The translations under genes and the position numbers were made by a program. The notes under the pieces are model-generated. The model saw nothing but the letters and a program-made list of their open reading frames with translations. It did no database searches and was not told the DNA's origin. Positions 26,162 through 35,861 of a stretch of 64,000 nucleotides of DNA are shown here, piece after piece. How positions within the stretch are numbered: the stretch's first letter is position 1; the number at the start of each line of letters is the position of its first letter. Source of the stretch: Anaerofustis stercorihominis (GTDB taxonomy: Bacteria > Bacillota > Clostridia > Eubacteriales > Anaerofustaceae); NCBI RefSeq assembly GCF_024623185.1, contig NZ_JANJZK010000003.1:98327-162326 (forward strand). The letters run 5' to 3'.

Positions 26162-27094
26162 ATGCTGGATAATAATACACTATCAAAAATAGCAAAAATG
26201 TACTATTTGGAAGGTCTTACTCAAAAACAAATAGGAGATAATTTAGGCATTTCAAGAATAGGGATTTCCAGAGCTTTAAAAAGATGCATAGAAGAAGGTA
26301 TAGTAGAAATCAAGATAAAAGAATTTACTCCCCTCAGTAATTTGGAAGATGCACTTAAGAAAAAATATCCTTATGCCGATTTTAAAATAGTTCCTTTTTT
26401 CAAAGAAACAAAAAAACTCGTCCGCTCTCTTGCCGACGGTGCGGGTGAAGTCTTGGATGAGCTGGTTAGAAATAATAATAATATAGGTATAGGCTGGGGA
26501 AAAACTTTAAGTAATCTGAATATCGAAAGTGATATCAAATACCCCGAGAAAACATTTGTATCTCTTCTCGGAGGATACGGAAATGTATCTATTGAGATGC
26601 ACTCAAATCAAATAACAGCTATGATAAGCGAAGTATACGGCAGTAAGTCTATGGTGCTGCTTGCTCCTTCCATAGTGGATAATAAAAAGTTTAAAGAGAT
26701 AATAATAAATGAAGGTTCAATAAAAGAAGTTTTTGATATGTACAGAAAGCTTGACTGCGTAATAACTTCTTTAGGTAATCCGGCAGACGAAAATGCTACG
26801 ATACATAAATCCGGATATTTTAAAGATGAAGATCTTAAAGAACTTAAAGACAGAGATATTTGCTGTGATATAGTCTCTTCATTATTTTTAAATCGAGAGG
26901 GAGTGGAAGAAAACCTGGAAATACTAGACAGGATCGTAGGTATAAGTCCAAAATGTTTTAAAAAAGTTCCTATTAGAGCAGCTGTTGCAGGAGGCGAAAA
27001 TAAAATGTTTGCTATATATTTAGCTTTGAAAAATAAATATATCAATAGTCTTATAACGGATGAAAATACTGCAAATTATTTATTAAATAAATAA
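26162..27094 (+). CDS. SorC/DeoR-type sugar-binding transcriptional regulator
   Basis: An N-terminal HTH (IAKMYYLEGLTQKQIGDNLGISRIGISRAL) is joined to a sugar-phosphate-binding domain of the SorC/CggR/Bacillus DeoR type (GIGWGKTLSNL, VSLLGGYG, ITSLGNP, KKVPIRAAVAGGENK). The length of 310 residues is typical. Such proteins repress catabolic operons until a phosphosugar binds. The partner operon is the divergent dehydrogenase-deoC pair, so a phosphorylated deoxy sugar or polyol is the likely effector. GGAGAAAA precedes the ATG. Confidence 0.92.
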   Translation: MLDNNTLSKIAKMYYLEGLTQKQIGDNLGISRIGISRALKRCIEEGIVEIKIKEFTPLSNLEDALKKKYPYADFKIVPFFKETKKLVRSLADGAGEVLDELVRNNNNIGIGWGKTLSNLNIESDIKYPEKTFVSLLGGYGNVSIEMHSNQITAMISEVYGSKSMVLLAPSIVDNKKFKEIIINEGSIKEVFDMYRKLDCVITSLGNPADENATIHKSGYFKDEDLKELKDRDICCDIVSSLFLNREGVEENLEILDRIVGISPKCFKKVPIRAAVAGGENKMFAIYLALKNKYINSLITDENTANYLLNK

Positions 27095-27195
27095 AAATAG
27101 CTTTTTATAAGTTGTTTTTTTTATTATTATGAAAAAGTTAGTTTTTGATATATAATGACTAATAAATATTATATGAAAGGTTAATTCATATCAAA

Positions 27196-27753
27196 GTGAA
27201 AAGAAAGGTGTATTTAAAAACAGAGAGCCTAACGAAGATAGCATTATGTACAGCGGTAATGTGTATACTAGGTCCAATATCCATACCCATTCCTCTAAGT
27301 CCGGTACCTATATCTTTAACTCAAATCGGGATTTATTTTGCTGTTTATGCTCTTGAATATAAATATGCTTTGATGTCAACATTATTATATATTTTGATCG
27401 GTTCCATAGGGCTTCCTGTGTTTTCCGGATTTATGGGCGGCATAAACAGACTGTTGGGTCCTACTGGAGGTTATTTGGTTGGATTTATATTTTTAACTTT
27501 GATAACGGGATATTTTATAGATAAATATTATGATAATAAAGGTTTTATTATTTTAGGATTTATACTTGGAAATATCATTTGTTATATCATAGGAAGCTTA
27601 TGGCTCGCATTTCAAAGTAATATAAGTATCATAAGTGCTTTTATAATAGGTTGCTTTCCTTATATTCCCGGTGATATTATAAAGTCCGTTATAGCGTTTA
27701 TAGTAGGTCCGAAGATTAAATATACATCAAAAATAAATAAAAAAGAGCATTGA
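27196..27753 (+). CDS. bioY: Biotin ECF transporter S component BioY
   Basis: A membrane protein of 185 residues with about six hydrophobic segments. The signature PIPLSPVPISLTQIGIYFAVYAL and GFMGGINRLLGPTGGYLVGF are diagnostic of BioY. It imports biotin, alone or with a shared ECF module. The start is a GTG at 27196 with only a distant GAAAGG, so the true start is uncertain. TTAGT-N15-ACTAA around a TATAAT (27138-27161) might be a BirA-type operator, but the match is weak. Confidence 0.92.
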   Translation: MKRKVYLKTESLTKIALCTAVMCILGPISIPIPLSPVPISLTQIGIYFAVYALEYKYALMSTLLYILIGSIGLPVFSGFMGGINRLLGPTGGYLVGFIFLTLITGYFIDKYYDNKGFIILGFILGNIICYIIGSLWLAFQSNISIISAFIIGCFPYIPGDIIKSVIAFIVGPKIKYTSKINKKEH

Positions 27754-27765
27754 TATGCTCTTTAT
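27740..27765. terminator. Bidirectional terminator between bioY and cwlD
   Basis: AAAGAGCAT (27742-27750), TGAT, ATGCTCTTT (27755-27763); the bioY stop is in the loop and the cwlD stop is in the 3' arm. The better T-tract is on the minus strand. Confidence 0.85.
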
Positions 27766-28460
27766 TTTATATCATAAAAATATTTTACGGCTCCGAGAGA
27801 AATATATTTTGCTAACTGAACTTGATAGTCATGGTCATTTAATAGTTTTTCTTCGTTTGGTTCACTTAAAAATCCGCATTCTACTATTACGCTTGGTGTA
27901 TTATCATTTTTAAGAATATATAAGTCATCTCTTGGTTTTATTTGTCTGTGTTTGGAATATTTTGATGTATTGTCGAGTTCTTCTTTGATATGTTTAGCAA
28001 GATTTTCACTTTTTTCATGATCTTTTAAATAGAATACCTGTGCACCTCTGCTGTTATCACTGTGTGCATTCATATGTATGCTTATCATTATGTCGCACTT
28101 GGACTCTTTTATGATATCTCTTCTCATTTTCATATCGCCTTTTTTTGTCCAAGTCATACTTCCGTCTTCAAAAAGTCCGTTGTCGCTGTCCCTTGTCATA
28201 ACTACATTTGCACCCATTGTCATTAAAATACTTCGTAATTCTTCAGCAATGGCTAAATTTATTTTGTCTTCGTTTACTGCTGTGCCTACTTTTCCGGGAT
28301 CTTGTCCTCCGTGTCCCGGGTCTATACAAATAGTCTTCCCGTCTAATATATATAATGAACTATCCACATATGAAGTAGTTACCAAAAGATAAAAGCACAT
28401 ACCAAATAAAATTCCGATTACAATAATACTCGATAAAATAACATAAAGATATTTTTTCAT
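27762..28460 (-). CDS. cwlD: N-acetylmuramoyl-L-alanine amidase CwlD (spore cortex)
   Basis: An Amidase_3 enzyme with an N-terminal membrane anchor (residues 5-28) and zinc ligands His50 (DPGHGG), Glu64 (NEDKINL) and His in SIHMNAHSD, with the catalytic Glu in VIVECGFLS. The 232-residue length, single anchor and lack of wall-binding repeats match CwlD, which makes muramic delta-lactam in the spore cortex. It is a third sporulation-linked gene in the window. A strong AAGGAGGGA precedes the ATG. Confidence 0.88.
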   Translation of the reverse strand: MKKYLYVILSSIIVIGILFGMCFYLLVTTSYVDSSLYILDGKTICIDPGHGGQDPGKVGTAVNEDKINLAIAEELRSILMTMGANVVMTRDSDNGLFEDGSMTWTKKGDMKMRRDIIKESKCDIMISIHMNAHSDNSRGAQVFYLKDHEKSENLAKHIKEELDNTSKYSKHRQIKPRDDLYILKNDNTPSVIVECGFLSEPNEEKLLNDHDYQVQLAKYISLGAVKYFYDIK

Positions 28461-28665
28461 TTCTCCCTCCTTATGTTTATTTATACGTTTTTGTATCTTA
28501 AATATGTTTCTTTTATTTGATGTTAAAATAATTTTATTATTTTACATATTTCTTTTGAGTTTGGAGCTTACAACATATAAAATAAAATTATAAATATATA
28601 CGAAGATACGTATTTTAAGGTTCAATTAATTATATAAGTGTAAAATATTTAAAAGGAGAAATATT

Positions 28666-29319
28666 ATGGAAGTAAAGAGTATCAATAATTATTATCATAA
28701 ATACTTTAAATGGGTCATATGTGCTGTATGCTTATTTATTTTCATACATATTTCCATAGAGCTTACTGAAAATGAACTCATCTTCCTGGATAATAAAATA
28801 TATTACACCGTAGCAGGATTTATATCATATAAAATGACAAGGATATTCAGGTTTATAACCAGGTTTGGATCCGGTGAAGTGATCCTGCCTTTATGGATAT
28901 TTACATTATTGTTATTTAAGAATAAAAGGAAAATAATCCTTTCGACAGTAAACTTAATAAATATAGTTATGATAAATCAAATATTTAAATTTTTATTTGA
29001 AAGACCAAGACCTACCGTGTTTAGACTTGCGGAAGCCAGCGGATTTAGTTTTCCAAGCGGTCATTCCATGGTATCCTTGGCGTTTTATGGATTTTTTCTC
29101 TATCTTCTTTGGAAGACGGATTATACCGATGTATTGAAATGGATAGCGACGGTTGCGATTATTACCTTGATAGTGCTGATCGGGGTAAGCAGGATATATT
29201 TAGGCGTACATTTTTCCAGCGATGTTTTGGCGGGATTTAGTTTATCAATGGCTTATTTAATAATTTTTACACATTTCGTTGAAAAATTCATATATGAAAA
29301 GAATAAGTTAAGTACATAA
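28666..29319 (+). CDS. PAP2-family membrane phosphatase
   Basis: A 217-residue protein with several membrane segments and all three PAP2 motifs: KFLFERPRP, SFPSGHSM and SRIYLGVHFSSD. It dephosphorylates a lipid phosphate such as undecaprenyl pyrophosphate, phosphatidic acid or phosphatidylglycerol phosphate on the outer face; which one cannot be told. AAAAGGAG precedes the ATG. Monocistronic with its own terminator. Confidence 0.92.
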   Translation: MEVKSINNYYHKYFKWVICAVCLFIFIHISIELTENELIFLDNKIYYTVAGFISYKMTRIFRFITRFGSGEVILPLWIFTLLLFKNKRKIILSTVNLINIVMINQIFKFLFERPRPTVFRLAEASGFSFPSGHSMVSLAFYGFFLYLLWKTDYTDVLKWIATVAIITLIVLIGVSRIYLGVHFSSDVLAGFSLSMAYLIIFTHFVEKFIYEKNKLST

Positions 29320-29321
29320 TG

Positions 29322-29347
29322 AAAAGGGACTTTAAGGTCCTTTTTTA
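29322..29347 (+). terminator. Terminator of the PAP2 gene
   Basis: AAAAGGGAC, TTTAAG loop, GTCCTTTTTT; one bulged G in the stem. Confidence 0.75.
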
Positions 29348-29419
29348 TTATAATAAATTATTAGTTTATTTACTATTTACATATTTTTTGATATTATAAA
29401 TTATATTTTGGAGGTACAT

Positions 29420-30118
29420 ATGAAAAATCCCATTATTGGAATAGTTCCCTTATATGATGAATATAGAGACAGTTATTGGATGCTTCCCGGTTATATGACT
29501 TGTCTAGAGGATAATGGTGCAGTTCCTATCATGCTGCCCCTTACGACTAATGATAAAACAATAGATGAGCTTGTAGATATATGCGACGGTTTTTTATTTT
29601 CAGGCGGGCATGACGTCAATCCTAGGCTGTATAACGAAAAGAAAAATGCTGACTGCCAAAACATCTGCATAAAAAGGGACGAAATGGAAAAAATACTTTT
29701 TAATAAAGTTATAGAAAAAGACAAACCGATACTTGGGATATGCAGAGGGCTTCAAATCATAAATGTGCTTCTTGGAGGAAATTTATATCAGGATTTGGGA
29801 AATGAGCTCGGTATCCTTCATAAACAGAAACCTCCATATGATAAAAGTTTTCATAAAGTAGATATTATTAAGGATACCCCTTTATATGATATATTAAATA
29901 AAGATAAAATTGACGTCAACAGCTGTCATCATCAGGCAGTTAAAGAACTTTCAAATAGACTTAAAGTAATGGCTGTTTCTGAAGATAAAGTTATTGAAGG
30001 GGTATATATGAAAGATAAAAAATTTGTTTTAGCCGTCCAATGGCACCCCGAATGTAACTATAAAAAAGAAGAAACAAGTGTAAAAATAATAAAAGAATTT
30101 ATAAATAAATGTAAATAA
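29420..30118 (+). CDS. Class I glutamine amidotransferase-like hydrolase (peptidase C26, PuuD-like)
   Basis: Gamma-glutamyl hydrolase family. The nucleophile Cys lies in GICRGLQIINVLLGG and the catalytic His-Glu in QWHPE, with FSGGHDVNP and NSCHHQAV as family blocks. The 232-residue length is typical of PuuD/YvdE-like proteins that cleave gamma-glutamyl amides such as gamma-glutamyl-GABA. No polyamine genes are nearby, so the substrate is open. I start it at MKNPIIG directly behind GGAGG (29410-29414). It is 9 bases upstream of the TM1266-type gene. Confidence 0.88.
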   Translation: MKNPIIGIVPLYDEYRDSYWMLPGYMTCLEDNGAVPIMLPLTTNDKTIDELVDICDGFLFSGGHDVNPRLYNEKKNADCQNICIKRDEMEKILFNKVIEKDKPILGICRGLQIINVLLGGNLYQDLGNELGILHKQKPPYDKSFHKVDIIKDTPLYDILNKDKIDVNSCHHQAVKELSNRLKVMAVSEDKVIEGVYMKDKKFVLAVQWHPECNYKKEETSVKIIKEFINKCK

Positions 30119-30127
30119 GGAGCGAAA

Positions 30128-30376
30128 ATGAGAATAGCGGTAGTAAGTATGGTTTTGGACGACCCTACGTCTGTGCAAAAAGAAGTAAATGAAGTTATAG
30201 GAAGTTATAAGGATATTATTAAAGGAAGAATGGGCGTTCCATTGCCTGATGAAGATGTATCAATAATTTCAATAGCGGTTGTAGGAGAAGTCGATATGAT
30301 CAATGCTTTCACGGGAAGGCTTGGAAAAATCCCTAATGTCCAAGTAAAAACTTCTTTTTCCAAAAAAGAGATTTAA
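30128..30376 (+). CDS. TM1266-type small protein (iron-only hydrogenase system regulator family)
   Basis: An 82-residue ACT/NikR-C-like protein: RIAVVSMVLDDPTSVQKEVNEVIGSYKDIIKGRMGVPLPDEDVSIISIAVVG contains the family fold and conserved DxxxISIAVVG strand. Members are usually encoded with [FeFe]-hydrogenase maturation genes and are annotated as their regulators; none are in this window, so here it is an orphan next to a C26 hydrolase. It lacks a DNA-binding domain. Function unproven. Confidence 0.85.
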   Translation: MRIAVVSMVLDDPTSVQKEVNEVIGSYKDIIKGRMGVPLPDEDVSIISIAVVGEVDMINAFTGRLGKIPNVQVKTSFSKKEI

Positions 30377-30402
30377 AAGGTCCATTATTGGATCTTTTTT
30401 TG
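30374..30402 (+). terminator. Terminator after the TM1266-type gene
   Basis: AAAGGTCCA, TTAT, TGGATCTTT and T-run, overlapping the stop codon. Confidence 0.85.
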
Positions 30403-30834
30403 TATCAATTTTTTTATTGTATATTACAAATTGAATAAATAAATTTAATATTACATTAGAAATTGTTTTAAATTATATTTTGCTCCGCTTTATTATATAA
30501 TGTCAATTTACATTTGGGTATAACTTTAATGTTTTTGAATTTTTTATACTCTTACCTTTTAGTATATTTCATTGTTAGCAGTGACGTTTAACTATGAAAT
30601 ATTTTTATATTATAATTAAATTTCATCTGCAAATGATTTGTCTATTATGTTCTTATATACTATTTATAGAAAGTAATTATAAATTCTAAATATCAAACTG
30701 GCATGGTTATATATTAATATATGTTTGTTTACTTATTCGTTATTATAAAAAGTAACAATAAAATTTAATTATTATTTTTATAATATAAAGTAATATTGAT
30801 TATAAATATATTATAGAGAATTCTCTAAATATTA
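30403..30834. other. AT-rich intergenic region upstream of the leu operon
   Basis: About 430 bases without an ORF of note. The only visible element is a palindrome AGAGAATTCTCT near 30814-30825, just upstream of the leu promoter, which may be a regulator site. Nothing else recognised. Confidence 0.5.
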
Positions 30835-30863
30835 TTGACAATCAATCTTTCTTGTGATAGATT
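30835..30863 (+). promoter_or_regulatory. Promoter of the leu operon
   Basis: TTGACA (30835-30840), 17-base spacer, TAGATT (30858-30863), just upstream of the T-box leader. Confidence 0.75.
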
Positions 30864-30869
30864 AATATC

Positions 30870-31178
30870 AATATGAACTTAATACCTTTAAAACACAAAG
30901 AAGAGGAATAGTAAGTTTTCTAATAAGCTAAAGAGAGCTGTTGGCTGGTGAGAAACAGTGCTTAATGAAATCCGAACTCGCCTCAGAGTGATTTGCTGAA
31001 ATTGTATAGAGTAGGTTAAATCGGGTGTCACCCGTTACAGTGACAGGATATCGGCACACTGCCCGTATCTTTAATGAGTGTATTCTTATTTATAAGAATA
31101 AATTAGAGTGGTACCGCGGAAATATTACCTTTCGTCTCTTATTTAAATATTTGAGTCGGAAGGTTTTTTATTTCCTTT
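30870..31178 (+). promoter_or_regulatory. T-box leader, leucine specificity
   Basis: The T-box sequence AGAGTGGTACCGCGG lies at 31104-31118, with AGAG and GGTGAGAAACAG-type stem I elements near 30930-30960. The likely specifier CTC (Leu) is at 30977-30979 in GAACTCGCC. The competing terminator pairs ACCTTTCG with CGGAAGGT and ends in a T-run at about 31164-31176. Uncharged tRNA-Leu is expected to allow read-through into leuA-leuC-leuD-leuB. Confidence 0.93.
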
Positions 31179-31279
31179 TTTTTACATATAAGTTGAAATA
31201 TTATAAGAAATAAAGGCTACCGAGAAGTGTGTTATTTTTAAATAGGGTACGTTCATAAATTATCATAAGGGGTAAAAAA

Positions 31280-32941
31280 ATGAAAAACTTTGAAAAGTAC
31301 AAACCATATCCACCCGTGGATAAAAAAGACAGAAAATGGCCTTCTAAGGTTATAGAAAAAGCACCGATTTGGTGCAGTGTAGACTTAAGAGACGGAAATC
31401 AAGCATTGGAAATACCAATGAGCTTGGATGAAAAATTAGAATTTTATAATAAATTGGTTGAAATCGGATTTAAGGAAATAGAGGTAAGTTTTCCCGCAGC
31501 GAGCGATACCGAATTTGAATTTGTGAGAAAACTTATTGATGATGATTTGATTCCGGATGATGTAAATATACAAGTTCTTACGCAGTCGAGAGATGAAATT
31601 ATTGAAAGGACTTTTGCTTCTATTAAAGGTGCGAAAAAAGCAATAGTACATCTTTACAATTCAACTTCTGTTCTCCAAAGAGATGTTGTATTTAACGCAA
31701 GTAAGGAAGAAGTAACAAAAATTGCCGTTAAGGGTGCAAAGAAGTTCCTTGAAGAAATGAAGAAGTATCCCGAAACGGAATTTACTTTTGAATACTCTCC
31801 TGAAAGTTATACCGGAACGGAAATGGATTATGCGGTGGAAATTTGTAATGCCGTAATAGATGTATGGCATGGACATGTAAAAAACAAAATAATTATTAAC
31901 CTTCCTTCGACGGTAGAAATGGCGACTGCCAATATTTATGCCGATCAGATAGAGTACTGCTCGGAAAGACTTCATCATAGAGAAGACGTAGTATTATCTC
32001 TTCATGCTCATAATGACAGAGGAACAGGAGTTGCCGCTACCGAACTTGCATTGATGGCAGGAGCTGACAGAGTAGAGGGTACTTTATTCGGTAACGGTGA
32101 AAGAACCGGGAACTGTGATATCATGGTAGTTGCAATGAATATGTATTCACAGGGGATAGACCCTAAACTGGACTTTACAAAAATGAGAGAACTTGGTGAT
32201 TTGTTTGAAAGACTTACCAGAATGGAAATTCATCCGAGACATCCTTATGTGGGTGCCCTTGTATTTACCGCGTTCTCCGGTTCTCATCAGGACGCAATAA
32301 GAAAAGGTATGGCAAAAAGAGAAGAAAGGAAACAACAAATTTGGGAAGTTCCTTATCTTCCAATCGATCCAAAAGATGTTGGAGGGACTTACGATCCAAT
32401 CGTTCGTATAAATTCGCAGTCAGGAAAAGGCGGGGTAGCATTTGTACTTGAACAAAATTATGGATTATATCTTCCAAAAGCTTTCCAAAGAGATTTTAGT
32501 AAAGTTACCACAGCAGTATCTGATAAACATCATAGAGATTTAGCTCCCGAAGTGATATTTGATATATTTAAGAAAGAATATATAAACAATGAAAGACCTA
32601 TAAAACTTATAAGATATAAAGAAACAACAAAAGATGAAGACAAAGATGTTTCTGTTAAGGCAATTATAGAGTATAATGGAAAAGAAGCTGAAGTGAACGG
32701 ATCCGGTAATGGTATTATAGATGCATTTACGCATGCACTTGAAAATCACTTTGACGTAGAGATGGAAGTAACGGATTACCGTGAACATTCTATGGAATAT
32801 GGTACTAATGCGAGAGCTATATCTTATATACAAATAGAAGGAAAAGACCATAAAATGTATTATGGTGCAGGGGTATCGAGCAATATCACATTATCATCTT
32901 TCTATGCTGTAGTGAGTGTTGCAAATAAAATTGTAGAATAG
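31280..32941 (+). CDS. leuA: 2-isopropylmalate synthase, long (LeuA2) type
   Basis: Condenses acetyl-CoA with 2-ketoisovalerate, the first committed leucine step. The HMGL-like catalytic domain shows VDLRDGNQAL, the metal-binding HAHNDRGTG and GNGERTGNCD; the C-terminal regulatory domain (about 430-553) carries leucine feedback. The 553-residue length and the KWPSKVIEKAPIWCSVDLRDG opening identify the LeuA_2 subfamily rather than the roughly 510-residue form. First gene behind the T-box. It shares the substrate 2-ketoisovalerate with panB in this window. Confidence 0.97.
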   Translation: MKNFEKYKPYPPVDKKDRKWPSKVIEKAPIWCSVDLRDGNQALEIPMSLDEKLEFYNKLVEIGFKEIEVSFPAASDTEFEFVRKLIDDDLIPDDVNIQVLTQSRDEIIERTFASIKGAKKAIVHLYNSTSVLQRDVVFNASKEEVTKIAVKGAKKFLEEMKKYPETEFTFEYSPESYTGTEMDYAVEICNAVIDVWHGHVKNKIIINLPSTVEMATANIYADQIEYCSERLHHREDVVLSLHAHNDRGTGVAATELALMAGADRVEGTLFGNGERTGNCDIMVVAMNMYSQGIDPKLDFTKMRELGDLFERLTRMEIHPRHPYVGALVFTAFSGSHQDAIRKGMAKREERKQQIWEVPYLPIDPKDVGGTYDPIVRINSQSGKGGVAFVLEQNYGLYLPKAFQRDFSKVTTAVSDKHHRDLAPEVIFDIFKKEYINNERPIKLIRYKETTKDEDKDVSVKAIIEYNGKEAEVNGSGNGIIDAFTHALENHFDVEMEVTDYREHSMEYGTNARAISYIQIEGKDHKMYYGAGVSSNITLSSFYAVVSVANKIVE

Positions 32942-32962
32942 AAAAATAAGGAGATATATATT

Positions 32963-34237
32963 ATGGGAATGACTATGACTCAAAAAATCCTTGCAAAACA
33001 CGCAGGACTTAACAGCGTTAAAGCAGGGCAGCTTATAGAAGCTAAACTTGATATAGTAATGGGTAATGATATAACAACTGCCGTTGCCCTAAAAGAATTT
33101 AAAAAGACGGGAGCAAAGAAAGTATTTAACGAAGAAAAAGTCGCAATCGTATTAGACCACTTTACTCCAAATAAAGATATTAAAGCAGCCGAACAGTGTA
33201 AAAGCTGCAGGAATTTTGCTTGGGATATGAATATTAAAAATTTCTTTGATGTAGGTCAAATGGGGATAGAACATGCACTTTTACCGGAAAAAGGTATCGT
33301 AGTTCCCGGAGAAGTAATAATCGGAGCGGATTCTCATACCTGTACATATGGTGCCCTAGGTGCTTTTTCTACAGGGGTAGGGAGTACTGATATGGCTATC
33401 GGAATGGCTACAGGAGAAGCATGGTTCAAGGTTCCTTCTGCAATAAAATTTGTTCTTAAAAATAAACCCGCAAAATGGATAAGCGGTAAAGATATTATTT
33501 TACATATCATCGGAAAAATCGGCGTAGACGGAGCTCTTTACAGATCTATGGAATTTACCGGAGACGGGATTAAATATCTTTCAATGGACGATAGATTTTC
33601 CATGGCAAATATGGCTATTGAAGCAGGAGCGAAGAATGGTATTTTTCCTGTTGACGATAAGACAATAGAATATGCAAAAGAACATTCTACAAAAACATTT
33701 GAAGTATTCGAAGCTGATGAAGACGCAGAATATGATGAAGTTATAGAGATTGATTTAAGTAAACTAAGACCAACTGTTTCTTTCCCTCATTTACCTGAAA
33801 ATACAAAGACAGTTGATGAAGCGGGAAAGGTTTATATAGACCAGGCTATTATCGGTTCATGTACAAACGGAAGGCTTGAAGATATAAAAATGGCGGCTGA
33901 TATTTTAAGGGGAAAACAGGTTGACAAGAAAGTCAGAACTATTGTTATCCCTGCTACTCAAAAGATTTACTTGGATAGTGTTAAGCTGGGTTATGTTGAA
34001 GATATCGTAAATGCCGGAGCGATATTCTCTACACCTACATGCGGACCGTGTCTCGGAGGGCATATGGGAATACTTGCGGCGGGAGAAAAAGCGATATCCA
34101 CAACGAACAGAAACTTCGTGGGAAGAATGGGGCATGTAGACAGTGAAGTTTACTTATCCAGTCCAGCGGTAGCGGCAGCTTCTGCGATTGCGGGATATAT
34201 TGCCGATCCCGAAAAGGTCATGAAAGGAGAGTTTTAA
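32963..34237 (+). CDS. leuC: 3-isopropylmalate dehydratase large subunit
   Basis: Aconitase-family large subunit isomerising 2- to 3-isopropylmalate with LeuD. The [4Fe-4S] ligands are in IGSCTNGR and [33 protein letters not shown] is the family core. The 424-residue length is that of the HacA/LeuC2 subfamily. Its stop overlaps the leuD start by 1 base (TAATG). Confidence 0.97.
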   Translation: MGMTMTQKILAKHAGLNSVKAGQLIEAKLDIVMGNDITTAVALKEFKKTGAKKVFNEEKVAIVLDHFTPNKDIKAAEQCKSCRNFAWDMNIKNFFDVGQMGIEHALLPEKGIVVPGEVIIGADSHTCTYGALGAFSTGVGSTDMAIGMATGEAWFKVPSAIKFVLKNKPAKWISGKDIILHIIGKIGVDGALYRSMEFTGDGIKYLSMDDRFSMANMAIEAGAKNGIFPVDDKTIEYAKEHSTKTFEVFEADEDAEYDEVIEIDLSKLRPTVSFPHLPENTKTVDEAGKVYIDQAIIGSCTNGRLEDIKMAADILRGKQVDKKVRTIVIPATQKIYLDSVKLGYVEDIVNAGAIFSTPTCGPCLGGHMGILAAGEKAISTTNRNFVGRMGHVDSEVYLSSPAVAAASAIAGYIADPEKVMKGEF

Positions 34238-34731
34238 TGGAAGCTAAAGGTAAAGTATTTAAATATGGTGATAATGTAGATACTGATGTAATCATTCCCG
34301 CAAGATACTTAAATGTATCGAGCGGAGATGAACTTGCAAAGTATTGTATGATAGATATAGATGAAAATTTTGTAAAAGAAGTAAATAAAGGTGATATTAT
34401 GGTTGCAACTAAAAACTTCGGCTGCGGTTCAAGCAGAGAACATGCACCTCTTGCAATCAAATGTGCAGGAATATCTTGTGTAATTGCTTCTACTTTTGCA
34501 AGGATTTTCTATCGTAATGCAATAAACATCGGGCTTCCTATCCTCGAATGTGAAGAAGCCGCAAATGATATAAAAGCGGGAGACGAAGTGAAAGTTGATT
34601 TTGACAGCGGTGTGATTTCAAATATTACCACAGGAAAAACTTATCAGGCGGAACCTTTCCCTGAATTTATGCAGAAAATCATGAATGCAGGCGGACTTGT
34701 TGAATATACAAAGGAAAAGATAGGAGAGTAG
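34237..34731 (+). CDS. leuD: 3-isopropylmalate dehydratase small subunit
   Basis: Swivelling-domain partner of LeuC. The substrate-binding motif [11 protein letters not shown] is intact, and [20 protein letters not shown] opens the protein. The 164-residue length is the short LeuD2 form. It overlaps leuC by 1 base and is followed by leuB after 3 bases. Confidence 0.97.
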   Translation: MEAKGKVFKYGDNVDTDVIIPARYLNVSSGDELAKYCMIDIDENFVKEVNKGDIMVATKNFGCGSSREHAPLAIKCAGISCVIASTFARIFYRNAINIGLPILECEEAANDIKAGDEVKVDFDSGVISNITTGKTYQAEPFPEFMQKIMNAGGLVEYTKEKIGE

Positions 34732-34734
34732 TCT

Positions 34735-35805
34735 ATGGATTTTAATTTAGCTGTAATCAAGGGGGACGGAATAGGTCCGGAAATAGTTGATGAAGCAATA
34801 AAAGTATTAAATAAAATTGGTGAAAAATATGACCACAAATTTAATTTTACATATGTAAAAGCGGGCGGGGATGCTATTGACAATGAGGGAGAATGTCTTC
34901 CAAATAAAACAGTAGAGGTATGCAAGAACTCCGACAGCGTGATACTCGGTGCGGTAGGCGGTCCGAAGTGGGATGATCTTCCGGGAAACCAAAGACCGGA
35001 AAAAGCTCTTCTCGGAATTAGGGAAGCTTTGGGATTATATGCGAACCTTCGTCCCGCAATCATCCATAAAGCACTTAGTGAAGCTTGTCCCATAAAGAAA
35101 GAAATCATAGGCGACAGCTTAGATATAATGATCGTTAGAGAACTAACCGGGGGTATCTATTTCGGTGAGAGAGGATACAGAGACGGCAAGTACGGAAACG
35201 AAGCATTCGACACCGAAAGCTATTCCGAAATGGAAATAAGAAGGATAGGCAAAATTGCTTTTGATACTGCTATGGCTAGAGATAAGAAGCTTTGCAGTGT
35301 AGATAAAGCCAACGTCCTTGAAAGCAGCAGACTTTGGAGAAAAGTGATTACCGAAATGAGTAAAGATTATCCCGAAGTAGAACTTACTCATATGTATGTG
35401 GATAATGCAGCAATGCAGCTTGTAAGAAACCCTAAGCAATTTGATGTTATAGTTACATCAAATATGTTCGGTGATATACTATCTGACGAGGCTAGTCAAA
35501 TCACAGGTTCTATAGGTATGCTTCCTTCCGCAAGCCTAGGTGAAAATTCATTTGGGATGTATGAGCCTATACACGGTTCTGCTCCTGATATAGCAGGTAA
35601 AGATATGGCAAACCCTATTGCAACTATTCTTTCAATGGCTATGATGCTTAGATACACATTTAATTTGAATAAAGAAGCTGATGATATTGAAAATGCGGTA
35701 GCTCAGGTTTTGGACAGGGGATATAGGACTGCAGATATAAAAAGTGAAGATACAAAAGAAGTCGGAACTAAAGAAATGGGTAAGCTTATTGTAGAATGCC
35801 TTTAA
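34735..35805 (+). CDS. leuB: 3-isopropylmalate dehydrogenase
   Basis: Oxidative decarboxylation of 3-isopropylmalate to 2-ketoisocaproate with [15 protein letters not shown], the loop [37 protein letters not shown] and the NAD site [15 protein letters not shown] are all present. The 356-residue length is normal. Last gene of the operon, followed by a strong terminator. Confidence 0.98.
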   Translation: MDFNLAVIKGDGIGPEIVDEAIKVLNKIGEKYDHKFNFTYVKAGGDAIDNEGECLPNKTVEVCKNSDSVILGAVGGPKWDDLPGNQRPEKALLGIREALGLYANLRPAIIHKALSEACPIKKEIIGDSLDIMIVRELTGGIYFGERGYRDGKYGNEAFDTESYSEMEIRRIGKIAFDTAMARDKKLCSVDKANVLESSRLWRKVITEMSKDYPEVELTHMYVDNAAMQLVRNPKQFDVIVTSNMFGDILSDEASQITGSIGMLPSASLGENSFGMYEPIHGSAPDIAGKDMANPIATILSMAMMLRYTFNLNKEADDIENAVAQVLDRGYRTADIKSEDTKEVGTKEMGKLIVECL

Positions 35806-35820
35806 TTAAATAATAAAGAT

Positions 35821-35847
35821 AAAGACCCTTTTATAGGGTCTTTTTTG
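35821..35847 (+). terminator. Terminator of the leu operon
   Basis: AAAGACCCT, TTTAT loop, AGGGTCTTT and T-run. Confidence 0.92.
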
Positions 35848-35861
35848 ATTGTAAAATAGTA

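Noticed and set aside
26602..27045. Minus-strand frame inside the SorC/DeoR-type regulator
   Set aside because: Shadow of a well-supported gene with clear domains; no start signals.
27138..27161. BirA operator upstream of bioY
   Set aside because: Only a TTAGT/ACTAA five-base symmetry is present around TATAAT; too short to call without a BirA model.
31025..31213. Open frame of about 62 codons upstream of leuA
   Set aside because: It lies wholly inside the T-box leader and its terminator; the conserved RNA explains the sequence.
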